64,000 bases of DNA, from contig CAVOYR010000003.1 of the NCBI GenBank assembly GCA_963700735.1, positions 1 to 64,000 on the forward strand, given 5' to 3'. The position numbers and the translations under genes are program-made. This stretch comes from Anderseniella sp963700735 (GTDB taxonomy: Bacteria > Pseudomonadota > Alphaproteobacteria > Rhizobiales > Aestuariivirgaceae). Shown piece after piece: positions 42,259 through 51,810 of the stretch (positions are counted from its first letter, which is position 1; each line of letters opens with the position of its first letter). The notes beneath the pieces are model-generated. The model saw only the letters and a program-made list of their open reading frames with translations, was not told the origin of the DNA and searched no databases.

Positions 42259-43989
42259 TTACTTCTTCTTGACCACACTCTGCGGGTTCAGGTTGCCGAT
42301 ACGGCCCGACTCGGTGCCGGCCTGCGGGTCAATGATGGCGTTGACCAGCGTAGGCTTGCCGCTGGCAATCGCCTCACGCACGGCCCGATCCAGGTCATCG
42401 GGGCTGCGGGCAATGACGCCCACACCGCCGAAGGCCTCCATCATCATGTCGTACTTCGCTTCCGGCACGAACACGGTGGTGCCAGGGTCACGCCCGGTCG
42501 GGTCGGTGTCGGTACCGCGATAGATGCCGGAGTTGTTGAAGATGACGATACAGATGGGCAGGTTGTAACGGCAGATTGTCTCCACCTCCATGCCGGAGAA
42601 GCCGAACGCGCTGTCGCCCTCGACGCACACCACGGGCTGGCCGGTTTCAACGGCTGCCGCGATGGCCGATCCCATGCCGACGCCCATGACACCCCAGGTG
42701 CCGACGTCAAGGCGCTTGCGCGGCTTGTACATGTCGATGACCGAGCGGGCGAAGTCGAGCGTGTTGGCGCCTTCGTTGACGAGGATGGCATCCGGGTGAT
42801 CGGTGAAGATGCGCTTGAGGCGGCCAAGTGCGCCATGGAAGTCCATCGGCACGGCGTTGGACATCAGCTTGGGCGCCATCTTCTCGACGTTGGCGCTGGC
42901 CTTGGCACTGATGGAGCCGGTCCATTCCTCGGATGGCTTCTTCCAGCCGTCCATGCCCTTGACCAGCATGGTCAGGCAGCTTTCGATGTCACCAACGAGC
43001 GGTGCGTGGATGGGCTGGTTGCTATCCATTTCCTTCGGATCGATGTCGATCTGCACGAACTTCTTGGAGTGTGGCTCGCCCCACTGCTTGCCCTTGCCGT
43101 GGCTGAGCAGCCAGTTGAGTCGCGCACCGACCAGCATCACGCAATCGCTGTCCTGCAGCACCATCGAGCGGGCGGCGCCGGCATACAGCGGATGGTCGTC
43201 GGGCAGCAGGCCCTTGGCCATCGACATGGCGATGTAGGGAATGCCGGACTTCTCGACGAATTCCTTAACCAGCTCATCGCACTGGGCGTAGGCGGCACCC
43301 TTGCCCAGAATGATGAGCGGCTTCTTCGCGGCCTTCAGCGTGTCCAGCGCGCGGTCGATTGCTTTCTGCGAAGGAAACTGTGCCGGTGCCGGGTCAACAA
43401 CCTGGATGAGCGACTTCTGTCCCTTCAGCGCGTCCATGGTCTGGCCGAGCAGGCTGGCCGGCACGTCCAGGTACACGCCGCCGGGGCGGCCCGAGAGTGC
43501 TGCACGCACCGCGCGGGCAACGCCAACGCCGATGTCTTCGGCGTGCAGGATGCGGTAGGCGGCCTTGCACAGTGGCTTGGCGATGGCCAGCTGGTCCATC
43601 TCTTCATAGTCGCCCTTCTGCAGGTCGACGATCTCGCGCTCGGACGAGCCGGAAATCAGGATCATCGGCCAGCAGTTGGTGTTGGCATGACTCAGCGCCA
43701 CCAGCCCGTTAAGGAAACCGGGGGCCGACACCGTCAGACAGACGCCGGGCTTCTTCGTCAGGTAACCGGCGATGGCAGCAGCGTTGCCTGCGTTCGACTC
43801 ATGCCGGAACGAAATCACGCGCAGACCCTCTGCCTGCATCATGCGGCCGAGGTCGGTCACCGGAATGCCTGGCACGTGATAGATGTTCTCGATGCCATTG
43901 AGCTTGAGCGCATCAATGATCAGGTGAAAGCCGTCGGTCAGTTCGGCTTCCGGGTTGACAGTCTCAAGTTTTACGGCTGCATCTGCCAT
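42259..43989 (-). CDS. oxc: Oxalyl-CoA decarboxylase
   Basis: Read from ATG 43989 after GGAGG, giving 576 residues. This TPP enzyme has FRHESNAGNAAAIAGYLT with the cofactor Glu in ISFRHES..., a central ADP-binding-like domain, and the C-terminal TPP motif GDSAFGFSGMEVE followed by NN. The sequence pattern (IYHVPGIPVTDLGRMMQAEG at the start) is that of Oxc rather than acetolactate synthase. It turns oxalyl-CoA into formyl-CoA and CO2. Confidence 0.9.
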   Translation of the reverse strand: MADAAVKLETVNPEAELTDGFHLIIDALKLNGIENIYHVPGIPVTDLGRMMQAEGLRVISFRHESNAGNAAAIAGYLTKKPGVCLTVSAPGFLNGLVALSHANTNCWPMILISGSSEREIVDLQKGDYEEMDQLAIAKPLCKAAYRILHAEDIGVGVARAVRAALSGRPGGVYLDVPASLLGQTMDALKGQKSLIQVVDPAPAQFPSQKAIDRALDTLKAAKKPLIILGKGAAYAQCDELVKEFVEKSGIPYIAMSMAKGLLPDDHPLYAGAARSMVLQDSDCVMLVGARLNWLLSHGKGKQWGEPHSKKFVQIDIDPKEMDSNQPIHAPLVGDIESCLTMLVKGMDGWKKPSEEWTGSISAKASANVEKMAPKLMSNAVPMDFHGALGRLKRIFTDHPDAILVNEGANTLDFARSVIDMYKPRKRLDVGTWGVMGVGMGSAIAAAVETGQPVVCVEGDSAFGFSGMEVETICRYNLPICIVIFNNSGIYRGTDTDPTGRDPGTTVFVPEAKYDMMMEAFGGVGVIARSPDDLDRAVREAIASGKPTLVNAIIDPQAGTESGRIGNLNPQSVVKKK

Positions 43990-44010
43990 AGTTCGCTCCT
44001 CCACAGCCGG

Positions 44011-44724
44011 TTAGCCGGCGTCACTGTTCTGTTCTGCATTTGCCAGTTTCTTCCACACCCGCTTGACGTGATCGTGCAAGCGCATGGTGTGTACCCGCAC
44101 AAGCTGTGCGGCCAATTCGGCATCACGCTCTTCGAGCGCCTGAATGATGCCCATGTGATCAACCACCGAGCGCGAGGCGCGGTTGTTTTCTGCCAGCGCG
44201 CGGCGGCGCACGGCATGCATGTGGACGAACAGCCCGTCGGCCATCTGGGCCAGCAGGCTGCATCCGGACATTTCGAGGATCATCTGGTGGAACCGGATGT
44301 TGGCCTCGGAATACTCGCTCAGGTCGGCACGGGCAGAGCTTTCGCTATGCCGGGCCGCATGCTTGCGCAACTGCGCGATCTGGGCAGCGGTAGCGGTCTC
44401 GGCAGCCATGCGCGCGGCCATGCTTTCCAGTGCTGCCCACACGATGATCATGTCGAGCACGTCTTCCAGGCTGCGGCGGCGGATGAACACGCCACGGCGC
44501 GGCAGCACCTCAACGAAGCCTTCCTGCTCCAGCCGCGACAGCGCCTCGCGGACCGGCGTGCGCGAGATCCCGAGCTGCTCGGCAAGCGCGCGCTCATCCA
44601 GCTTCAGGTTGGCATCGGCATCATAGATGTTGACGTTCGACAGCGCATCCTTGAGCACATCGTAAATGTGACCCTTGAGACTGAAGTTTGTGCCGACCGG
44701 CTTCAACTTGAGATGATTGGACAT
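44011..44724 (-). CDS. GntR-family (FCD) regulator of the oxalate operon
   Basis: This 237-residue protein has an N-terminal winged helix (LDERALAEQLGISRTPVREAL, shortened in motif as ISRTPVREALSRLEQEG) and a C-terminal all-helical FCD effector domain with the metal-site histidines (NIRFHQMIL; RSVVDHMGI; LVRVHTMRLHDHV). It is the first gene of the oxc-frc operon (21 bp before oxc) and has a TGGTATACCA palindrome 30 bp upstream, so it is probably self-regulating with oxalate or an oxalyl derivative as effector. Confidence 0.85.
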   Translation of the reverse strand: MSNHLKLKPVGTNFSLKGHIYDVLKDALSNVNIYDADANLKLDERALAEQLGISRTPVREALSRLEQEGFVEVLPRRGVFIRRRSLEDVLDMIIVWAALESMAARMAAETATAAQIAQLRKHAARHSESSARADLSEYSEANIRFHQMILEMSGCSLLAQMADGLFVHMHAVRRRALAENNRASRSVVDHMGIIQALEERDAELAAQLVRVHTMRLHDHVKRVWKKLANAEQNSDAG

Positions 44725-44753
44725 GCGACTCCCCGACCCTGCAATCAGGTTCT

Positions 44754-44763
44754 TGGTATACCA
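44754..44763. promoter_or_regulatory. TGGTATACCA palindrome before gntR
   Basis: This perfect 10-bp palindrome is identical to the one before tctC at 38816. It lies in the 134-bp gap between the histidine kinase gene and gntR, 30 bp before the gntR start, in the place of an autoregulatory operator. Confidence 0.68.
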
Positions 44764-44858
44764 CGTGCCAGTGATATGACATAGCCCTGAAACGGATCGG
44801 AGTCAGCATTCCGCATTGTGGTGAAGCACGATGGACAAATGCAGAAGATGCAATTTTT

Positions 44859-45959
44859 TCAGATAGTTGCGACAGTCTCGAAGTCGATGCTGAGGTTGAT
44901 GTCATGCTCATCTACCACACGAGCGGAAACTTGTGCATTGCACAATCGCAACAGCAGCACGGCAAGCACGATGCCGTAGCCGGAGGCCCGGCCGGTCAGG
45001 CTGATTTCCTTCACGGGCTCGCCACGCTCGATGCTGTCGATGATATCTCCGGGCACCGCGCGGCCGGGGCGAAACACAATGCCGAGGCAGCATCCGTCTG
45101 CGCTCACGGCAATGACACTGCCCTCACCGCCCAGAACGGCGCAGGTGCGCAACAGCACGCTCATGGCGCGCCGCGCCAGCCGGGGGTCCGCGATGACCTG
45201 CGTGCCGGTACTGGCCTGGATGGCTCCGGCCGCGTCCAGTGTGGATGACTCGGCCTCAAAGGCAGTCACTGATTCCTGCACGGCGCTGCGCAACAGCTGG
45301 CCGGCGTCGCAAGGCTCCACCTCGACGTCCAGCCCGTCGCGCTGCAGCCGGATGATCTCCATCATCTCGTTCATGTTGAGCAGCAGGGCGGCTGCTGATT
45401 CACGAATGAACTGCAGATACGAATCGCGGGTCAGCCTGTCGAGTGACGCTTCGTTGCTTTCGGAAATGAGGTCGACATACCCCAGGATGACATGCAGCGG
45501 TGTGCGGAAGTGATGGGCCACCTGCGAGACGAACGCACTGCGGGCATGCTCAATCAGGTCGGCCTGCTCGCGCGCATTGTTTGCGGCCGTGGCATCCATG
45601 ACCTGGCCGGTCATGTCCCGAATCTGGATCAGCAGCCCGTGAAAGCCGGCCGGGTCCATCTTGTAGGTGAAGCCAAACACCCGCCCGCCGGGGCCGGTAA
45701 CCTGTTCAGGGCGATCCTTCAGGCCCGGTGCGGCCACGTCCAGCGGCAGCTGCGCAACCTCGTCTGCAGCCTTGCCGGCATAAGGCGCAACGAGGAGCCC
45801 TGCCCGGTCGAGCATGGTATAGAAGCGCTGGTTCCAGGTAAGTGGCACCGAGGTATCGGCGACGACGGCAATGCCGGCATCGATTGCCTCGAGGGTTGCC
45901 TGAAGGCGGTCCTCGTTACGCGCCTTGCGCACCCGTTCATCTGGCAGAATTGTCGCCAT
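44859..45959 (-). CDS. PAS-type sensor histidine kinase with degenerate ATPase domain
   Basis: This 366-residue soluble protein has a PAS-like sensor (about residues 18-120), then a HisKA helix with H149 in VAHHFRTPLHVILGYVDLI (shortened). The ATP-binding domain follows but lacks the usual Asn in the N-box (MSVLLRTCAVLGG) and the DxGxG box (RPGRAVPGD in its place); only a G2-like GYGIVLAVLL remains. It may be a phosphatase, a phospho-acceptor or an inactive partner. No response regulator is adjacent. Confidence 0.78.
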   Translation of the reverse strand: MATILPDERVRKARNEDRLQATLEAIDAGIAVVADTSVPLTWNQRFYTMLDRAGLLVAPYAGKAADEVAQLPLDVAAPGLKDRPEQVTGPGGRVFGFTYKMDPAGFHGLLIQIRDMTGQVMDATAANNAREQADLIEHARSAFVSQVAHHFRTPLHVILGYVDLISESNEASLDRLTRDSYLQFIRESAAALLLNMNEMMEIIRLQRDGLDVEVEPCDAGQLLRSAVQESVTAFEAESSTLDAAGAIQASTGTQVIADPRLARRAMSVLLRTCAVLGGEGSVIAVSADGCCLGIVFRPGRAVPGDIIDSIERGEPVKEISLTGRASGYGIVLAVLLLRLCNAQVSARVVDEHDINLSIDFETVATI

Positions 45960-46146
45960 GCGGAAGAGTTTACCCTCGCCAGTTATGGCCGGGACACGGA
46001 ATGCGACGAACCCCTCTCCCGCTGGGTCCGTCCCGCCCCCCAGCGAAACGAATCATCCTGATACAAACTATCGACTGTAGTAAGCAATTGTACAAACGCA
46101 AAACGGATCATTGCCGGTTGCCTAACCAACAGCTAAATCAACCGGC

Positions 46147-47811
46147 ATGACAGACTCACTTGATATCATGCTGGCGCAGCTTAATCCCACTGTCGGCGCT
46201 GTGGAAGCCAACGGGAAGCTCGCGCGCGACGCCTTCGGCAAGGCAGCCACTGCGGGCGCAGACCTGCTGGTGTTCCCGGAGCTCTTCATCTCGGGCTACC
46301 CACCGGAAGACCTGGTGCTGAAGCCGGCGTTCGTCAGGGCGTGCCGGGCGCAGGTTGAAGAGCTTTGCCAACTGACCGCAGCAGACGGCGCGCCGGCCAT
46401 GCTGATGACGGCCCCGTGGGCCGACGGCGGCAAGTTGTACAATGCAGCAATGCTGCTCGATGGTGGCAAGATCACCGCCGTGCGCTTCAAGCATGATCTG
46501 CCCAACTACGGCGTGTTCGACGAAAAGCGCGTGTTCGATGCAGGCCCTGCACCGGGACCGGTCAACTTTCGCGGCGTGCGCCTCGGCGTGCCGATCTGCG
46601 AGGACATCTGGACCGGCGAAGTGTGCGAGACGCTGGAGGAGACCGGTGCAGAGATTCTCATCGTGCCCAACGGCTCTCCGTTCGAGCGCGACAAGCAGGA
46701 CGTGCGGCTGAACCTCGTCGTTGCCCGCGTGACAGAAACGCGCCTGCCGATGATCTACCTCAACCAGGTGGGCGGGCAGGACGAGCTGGTATTCGACGGG
46801 GCCTCGTTCGTGCTCAATGCCGACAGGTCGCTGGCCTGCCAGCTGCCGGAGTTTGAAGATGCGCTGGTGATGACCCGCTGGCATCGCGACGGCGAAGGCT
46901 GGGTGTGCAAGCCCGGCGAGACGGCGCGGCAACTGGCAGGGTACGAAGAGATCTGGCATGCCTGCGTGCTGGGCACCCGCGACTATGTGCGCAAGAACCG
47001 CTTCGAAGGCGTGGTGCTGGGAATGTCCGGCGGCATCGACTCTGCCGTGGTGGCAGCCATGGCGGTGGATGCGCTGGGGCCGGACAAGGTGCACTGCGTG
47101 ATGCTGCCGTATGAGTACACGGCTAAGATCAGCCTGGAGGATGCGCAGGCCTGTGCGCAGGCGCTGGGCGCCCGCTACGACGTGGTGCCGATCAAGGCAC
47201 CGGTCGAGGGCTTTCTCGATTGCCTGTCGCCGATGTTCGAAGGCACCACCGAGGGTGTGACGGAAGAAAACATCCAGTCGCGCACCCGGGGTGCCATCCT
47301 GATGGCGATCTCCAACAAGTTCGGCTCGATGGTGCTGACCACCGGCAACAAGTCGGAGATGTCGGTCGGCTACGCCACGCTTTATGGCGACATGAACGGC
47401 GGTTTCAACCCGATCAAGGATGTCTACAAGACGGATGTCTACGCGCTGGCGTCATGGCGCAACCAGTCGGATGCCACCGGGCTGAAAGGTCCCGCCGGCC
47501 GGGTCATCCCGGAACGCATCATCACGCGGGCGCCCTCTGCCGAGCTTCGTCCGGACCAGACCGACCAGGATTCCCTGCCACCCTACGACGTGCTCGACGC
47601 GATCCTCGACAGCCTCGTCGAAGGCGAAACATCACTGCGCGAACTGGTGGCGAACGGCTATGACAAGACGACGGTGGAGCGCATCCAGCACCTGCTGTTC
47701 ATTGCCGAGTACAAGCGCCGCCAGGCGGCACCGGGAGTCAAGATCACCCGGCGCTCCTTCGGCAAGGAACGGCGCTACCCCATTACCAACGGCTTCAGGG
47801 ACAAGGCATGA
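46147..47811 (+). CDS. nadE: Glutamine-dependent NAD+ synthetase
   Basis: This 554-residue protein is a fusion of a nitrilase-type glutaminase (triad E45, K115, C151 in VPICEDIW) and an ammonia-dependent synthetase with the ATP loop GMSGGIDSAVV (from 292). It makes NAD+ from nicotinate adenine dinucleotide with glutamine as N-donor. Its stop overlaps the start of the amine oxidase gene. Confidence 0.95.
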   Translation: MTDSLDIMLAQLNPTVGAVEANGKLARDAFGKAATAGADLLVFPELFISGYPPEDLVLKPAFVRACRAQVEELCQLTAADGAPAMLMTAPWADGGKLYNAAMLLDGGKITAVRFKHDLPNYGVFDEKRVFDAGPAPGPVNFRGVRLGVPICEDIWTGEVCETLEETGAEILIVPNGSPFERDKQDVRLNLVVARVTETRLPMIYLNQVGGQDELVFDGASFVLNADRSLACQLPEFEDALVMTRWHRDGEGWVCKPGETARQLAGYEEIWHACVLGTRDYVRKNRFEGVVLGMSGGIDSAVVAAMAVDALGPDKVHCVMLPYEYTAKISLEDAQACAQALGARYDVVPIKAPVEGFLDCLSPMFEGTTEGVTEENIQSRTRGAILMAISNKFGSMVLTTGNKSEMSVGYATLYGDMNGGFNPIKDVYKTDVYALASWRNQSDATGLKGPAGRVIPERIITRAPSAELRPDQTDQDSLPPYDVLDAILDSLVEGETSLRELVANGYDKTTVERIQHLLFIAEYKRRQAAPGVKITRRSFGKERRYPITNGFRDKA

Positions 47812-49697
47812 CCAGCACATCCACCCACCCGCTCGATCCACTGGACGCTTCAGAGATCGACCGCGTGTCGGCGGCCATCCGCGCCAGCGGCAAGCTGCAT
47901 CCGGGCGGCTGGTTCGAGACCATCACGCTGGACGAACCAGCCAAGGCCGCCTTGCGCGCGTTCGAGGACGGCGCGGCCGGGCGGCCTGCGCGAACCGCGT
48001 TCGTGACCTGCTACGAGCCGGCCAATGGCGCGACCATCGAGGCGCTGGTGGACCTGGACAATGGCTGCGCCATCACCCGCTGGGAAAAGATCGAGGGCGT
48101 GCAGGCGCGCATCGGGCCGGACGAGTTCACCATGGGCGGCCAGATCGCGCTTGCCGACGAGGGCTTCCGGGTGGCACTGGCAAGGCGCGGCATCACCGAC
48201 CTGTCAAAGGTGCTGGTGGAGCCGTGGTCAGCCGGGTACTTCGGCATCGAGGGCGAAGACGGCGAGCGGCTTGCCTACGGCCACTGCTGGGTTGCCAACG
48301 ACGAGGGCGACAACCCCTACGCCCGGCCAATTGCCAACCTGCATCCGGTGATCGACCTGAACCGCCGCAAGGTTCTGCGCATCGATGATTTCGGCGTGCA
48401 GGAGCTGCCGCCATCGGGATCTCGCATCAAGCGCACGGAGAACCTGCGCACCGACATCAAGCGGCTCGACATCACCCAGCCCGACGGACCGAGCTTCACG
48501 GTCGATGGCTGGCTGGTGCGCTGGCAGAAGTGGCACATCCGCGTCGGCTTCGACCTGCGCGAGGGTCTTGTGCTGCACCAGATCGGCTACGAGGACGGCG
48601 GCAAGCTGCGGCCCATCATGCATCGCGCCTCGATGGCGGAGATGGTGGTGCCCTATGGCAACCCGACGCGTGGCGCGTTCCGGCGCAACGCCTTTGATAC
48701 CGGCGAGTACGGCATCGGCCAGCTGACCGACAGCCTGAAGCTGGGTTGCGACTGCGTCGGCTATATCCGGTATTTCGATGCCGCCGTGCATGACTGGTCA
48801 GGCCAGTCGCGCACCATCAAGAATGCCATCTGCATGCACGAGGAAGACTTCGGCATGTTGTGGAAGTTCTCCGACTTTACCGCCGGCACGACCAGGGTTG
48901 CCCGCTCGCGGCGGCTGGTGATCTCGTCGGTTTGCACCATCGGCAACTACATCTACGGTTTCTTCTGGTACTTCTACCAGGACGGCACCATCGGGGTGGA
49001 GATCAAGGCCACCGGCATACCGATGCCGACTGCCAGCACCGCTGCCAATGGCACCACGTACGGCCCGGCGATGACCGACGGCGTGACCTCCGACGTGCAT
49101 CAGCACGTCTTCTCGTTCCGCTTCGACATGGCGCTCGATGGCGACCAAAACACTGCAACGGAGCTGAACTTCGCCAAGATGCCGAAGGGGCAGGACAACC
49201 CCTGTGGCAACGGCATTGCCACCACGGTGACGGCGCTGAAGACCGAAATGCAGGCGCAGCGCGAGATGGATTTTGCGTCAGCGCGGTTCTGGAAGGTGAT
49301 CAACCCGAGCAGCCTGAACCGGCACGGCGCGCCGGTCGGCTACAAGCTGGTGCCGGGCACCAATGCGGTGCCGTTCCTGCATGAGGATGCGTGGATGGCG
49401 AAGCGGGCCGGCTTCATGTTCAAGCACCTGTGGGTCACGCCCTACCATCCGCGCGAGCGGTTCTCGGCCGGCTGGTATCCGAACCAGTCGAGGGGCGAGG
49501 ACGGCCTGCCGGTGTGGACCAGGCAGGACCGCAATGTCGAGAACACCGACATCGTGGTATGGTACACGATGAACTATCACCACCTGGCGCGACCGGAAGA
49601 CTGGCCGGTGCAGCCGGTGGTCTATGCCGGGTTCCACTGGATGCCATCCGGCTTCTTCGACGAAAACCCGGCCATGGACGTGCCGGCCAAGGGATAA
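47808..49697 (+). CDS. Copper-containing primary-amine oxidase
   Basis: This 629-residue copper/topaquinone enzyme has the catalytic base D297 in FDTGEYGIG, the topaquinone Tyr Y381 in TIGNYIYGFFW, and the Cu ligands H431-x-H433 (HQHVFSF) and H547 (PYHPRERF). The consensus after the Tyr is Asp or Glu; here it is Ile. No signal peptide is seen, so it is cytosolic like Arthrobacter-type enzymes. It oxidises primary amines to aldehydes with H2O2 and NH3. It is coupled to nadE by ATGA. Confidence 0.9.
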   Translation: MTSTSTHPLDPLDASEIDRVSAAIRASGKLHPGGWFETITLDEPAKAALRAFEDGAAGRPARTAFVTCYEPANGATIEALVDLDNGCAITRWEKIEGVQARIGPDEFTMGGQIALADEGFRVALARRGITDLSKVLVEPWSAGYFGIEGEDGERLAYGHCWVANDEGDNPYARPIANLHPVIDLNRRKVLRIDDFGVQELPPSGSRIKRTENLRTDIKRLDITQPDGPSFTVDGWLVRWQKWHIRVGFDLREGLVLHQIGYEDGGKLRPIMHRASMAEMVVPYGNPTRGAFRRNAFDTGEYGIGQLTDSLKLGCDCVGYIRYFDAAVHDWSGQSRTIKNAICMHEEDFGMLWKFSDFTAGTTRVARSRRLVISSVCTIGNYIYGFFWYFYQDGTIGVEIKATGIPMPTASTAANGTTYGPAMTDGVTSDVHQHVFSFRFDMALDGDQNTATELNFAKMPKGQDNPCGNGIATTVTALKTEMQAQREMDFASARFWKVINPSSLNRHGAPVGYKLVPGTNAVPFLHEDAWMAKRAGFMFKHLWVTPYHPRERFSAGWYPNQSRGEDGLPVWTRQDRNVENTDIVVWYTMNYHHLARPEDWPVQPVVYAGFHWMPSGFFDENPAMDVPAKG

Positions 49698-49698
49698 G

Positions 49699-50136
49699 AT
49701 GATCAGAACTGATTTGCGGGTTTCACTGGCGGCGCTTGTGCTCGCCCTGCTGGCCTTTCCTGCCGTGGCTGATGAGGCCGGCAAGGTGAAGGCCTGCATT
49801 GCCGAACATGGCCAGGCGGAGGCGGCTGCCTGCGCGCTGCTGTTCGGGCCGATGCCCGCCAATGGCAGTGCGATCCTCTACATGGGACTGGGCAATGCGC
49901 GCGAATCCAAGGGTGACACCGAAGGTGCGCTGGTGGCCTACGACCGGGCCATTGAGGCGGACCCCGCCAACCCGGCCGGATGGGACGGGCGCGCGCAGCT
50001 TTACTTCAACAAGCTGAAGCAACCGGAAAAGGCCGTTGAAACCTATGAAGCCGGCATTGCCGCAGCCACGGCGCCGGACGTTAAGACATGGCTGGAGAAC
50101 CGGCTGATGGCCGTCAGGCAGAAGATGAGCGAATGA
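49699..50136 (+). CDS. Secreted TPR-repeat protein
   Basis: This 145-residue protein has a signal peptide (LLAFPAVADE) and two tetratricopeptide repeats (ILYMGLGNARESKGDTEGAL, shortened; AGWDGRAQLYFNKLKQPEKA, shortened). It probably serves protein contacts in the periplasm. Its end overlaps the gltX start by four bases. Confidence 0.72.
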   Translation: MIRTDLRVSLAALVLALLAFPAVADEAGKVKACIAEHGQAEAAACALLFGPMPANGSAILYMGLGNARESKGDTEGALVAYDRAIEADPANPAGWDGRAQLYFNKLKQPEKAVETYEAGIAAATAPDVKTWLENRLMAVRQKMSE

Positions 50137-51467
50137 GCGTTACCGTCCGATTTGCCCCCTCGCCCACCGGCCGCATCCACATTGGCAATGCGCGCACCGC
50201 CATTCTCAACTGGCTGTTCGCCCGCAAGGCTGGTGGCCGGTTCATCCTGCGGTATGACGACACCGACCTCGACCGCTCGACCAGGGAGTTTGCCGACGGC
50301 ATAGCCGACGACCTCGCCTGGCTTGGGCTTTCACCTGATGCCGTCTACCGGCAGTCGGAGCGGTTCGCCCTGTACGATGCGGCAGCGGACAAGTTGCGCG
50401 CCGACGGGCGGCTTTATGCCTGCTACGAGACGGCGGAAGAGCTTGACTACAAGCGCAAGCGCCAGCTCGCCCGCCACCAGCCGCCGGTCTATGATCGCAC
50501 CGGGCTGACCCTTTCGGATGAGGATCGCGCCAGACTTGAAGCCGAAGGCCGCAAAGCCCACTGGCGCTTCAAGCTCGATCAGCGCGAGGTGGTGTGGACC
50601 GACCTGGTTCGCGGGGAGACGCGCATCGATACCGCGTCGCTGTCCGACCCTGTGCTGGTCCGCGAGGATGGCTCCTACCTCTACACCCTGCCCTCGGTGG
50701 TCGATGACATCGAGATGGGCATCACCCACGTCATTCGCGGCGAGGACCACGTTACCAACGCGGCCGTGCAGATCGAGATTTTCGAGGCGCTGAGCGGAGG
50801 CTCGCCCGGGTTTGCGCACCACTCGCTGCTGGTGGGGTCGGACGGCAAGGGCCTGTCCAAGCGGCTGGGCTCGCTCGCCATTGCCGAGATGCGCGAGGGC
50901 GGGCTCGAACCCATGGCAGTTGTCAGCCACGGTGCGCTGATTGGCACGTCGGAGGCCATTGAGCCGCACACCGGCATGGACACGCTGCTCGACGCGTTCG
51001 ACCTGTCGAAACTGTCGCGCGCGCCGGGGCGGTTCGACATGGCCGAGCTTGAAAACCTCAATGCGCGCATCGTGCATGAACTCGCCTACGCTGACGTGGC
51101 GGAGCGGCTGCATGCACTGCATGCCGATGGCGGCGAGGCGTTCTGGCTGGCCATTCGCGGCAACCTGACAAGGGTGGGCGAGGCTGAAGGCTGGTATTCG
51201 ATCGTGTTCGGCGATGCGCCGGGCGTGGTGGCAGACGAGGACCGCGAGTTCATCTCGCAGGCAGCTCACCTGCTGCCACCGGAACCGTGGGACGAGGCCA
51301 CCTGGAAAGGCTGGACCGACGCCGCGAAGGACGCCACGGGCCGCAAGGGCAAGGGGCTGTTCATGCCGCTGCGGCTGGCACTGACCGGCCAGGCGCACGG
51401 TCCGGAGCTGGCGGCACTGCTGCCACTGATGGGCCGGCGGCGGGTTGAGGACAGGCTGCGCAAATGA
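50133..51467 (+). CDS. gltX: Glutamyl-tRNA synthetase (GltX family)
   Basis: Read from ATG 50133, overlapping the TPR stop (ATGA). The 444-residue class-I synthetase has the HIGH-like HIGNARTAIL and the KMSKS-like GLSKRLGS, plus a shortened C-terminal anticodon region. Alphaproteobacteria often have two GltX; this one has the general form of the paralogue that charges selected tRNAs, but the specificity cannot be read here. Confidence 0.9.
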   Translation: MSVTVRFAPSPTGRIHIGNARTAILNWLFARKAGGRFILRYDDTDLDRSTREFADGIADDLAWLGLSPDAVYRQSERFALYDAAADKLRADGRLYACYETAEELDYKRKRQLARHQPPVYDRTGLTLSDEDRARLEAEGRKAHWRFKLDQREVVWTDLVRGETRIDTASLSDPVLVREDGSYLYTLPSVVDDIEMGITHVIRGEDHVTNAAVQIEIFEALSGGSPGFAHHSLLVGSDGKGLSKRLGSLAIAEMREGGLEPMAVVSHGALIGTSEAIEPHTGMDTLLDAFDLSKLSRAPGRFDMAELENLNARIVHELAYADVAERLHALHADGGEAFWLAIRGNLTRVGEAEGWYSIVFGDAPGVVADEDREFISQAAHLLPPEPWDEATWKGWTDAAKDATGRKGKGLFMPLRLALTGQAHGPELAALLPLMGRRRVEDRLRK

Positions 51468-51763
51468 CGCCCCACTGGATCGCTGAAAAGAAGATTGCAG
51501 CAATTGACCCGAAAGGCGTTCAACACGAAGTTACGCTCGGCATTGGGCAGCCGTCCCCACAGTCTGAGATTGAGTGGGCCTGCTCGTGCAAGTTTGAACC
51601 GCTTTGCCCAGACATCCCTCCACAATCTGGTGTCGACGCTCTCCAGTCCCTATTCCTTGCCATGAAGCTTTTAGGTACGCTGCTATCATCATTGAGAGAT
51701 GACGGCTGGCGCTTGGCGGCCGATGGCGAAGCGCTAGAAATTGAGTTTTTCCTTCCCACTTAA
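51464..51763 (+). CDS. Hypothetical protein
   Basis: This 99-residue product overlaps the gltX stop by four bases (ATGA). It has WACSCKFEPLCPDIPPQSG near the middle and a LDSLFLAMKLLGTLL-like helix (actual: LQSLFLAMKLLGTLL); it may be a DUF6968-like protein. Its codon use looks different from gltX and it has no recognised function. Confidence 0.5.
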   Translation: MTPHWIAEKKIAAIDPKGVQHEVTLGIGQPSPQSEIEWACSCKFEPLCPDIPPQSGVDALQSLFLAMKLLGTLLSSLRDDGWRLAADGEALEIEFFLPT

Positions 51764-51810
51764 CTCTGGCAAAGCGCAATATCCGCGGGCTTGTATAACC
51801 GTCTCATTAT

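Noticed and set aside
41065..44784. 1239-codon rightward open frame antisense to frc, oxc and gntR
   Set aside because: The leftward strand carries clear Frc, Oxc and GntR motifs; the long frame is a high-GC shadow rich in His, Arg, Ala and Gly.
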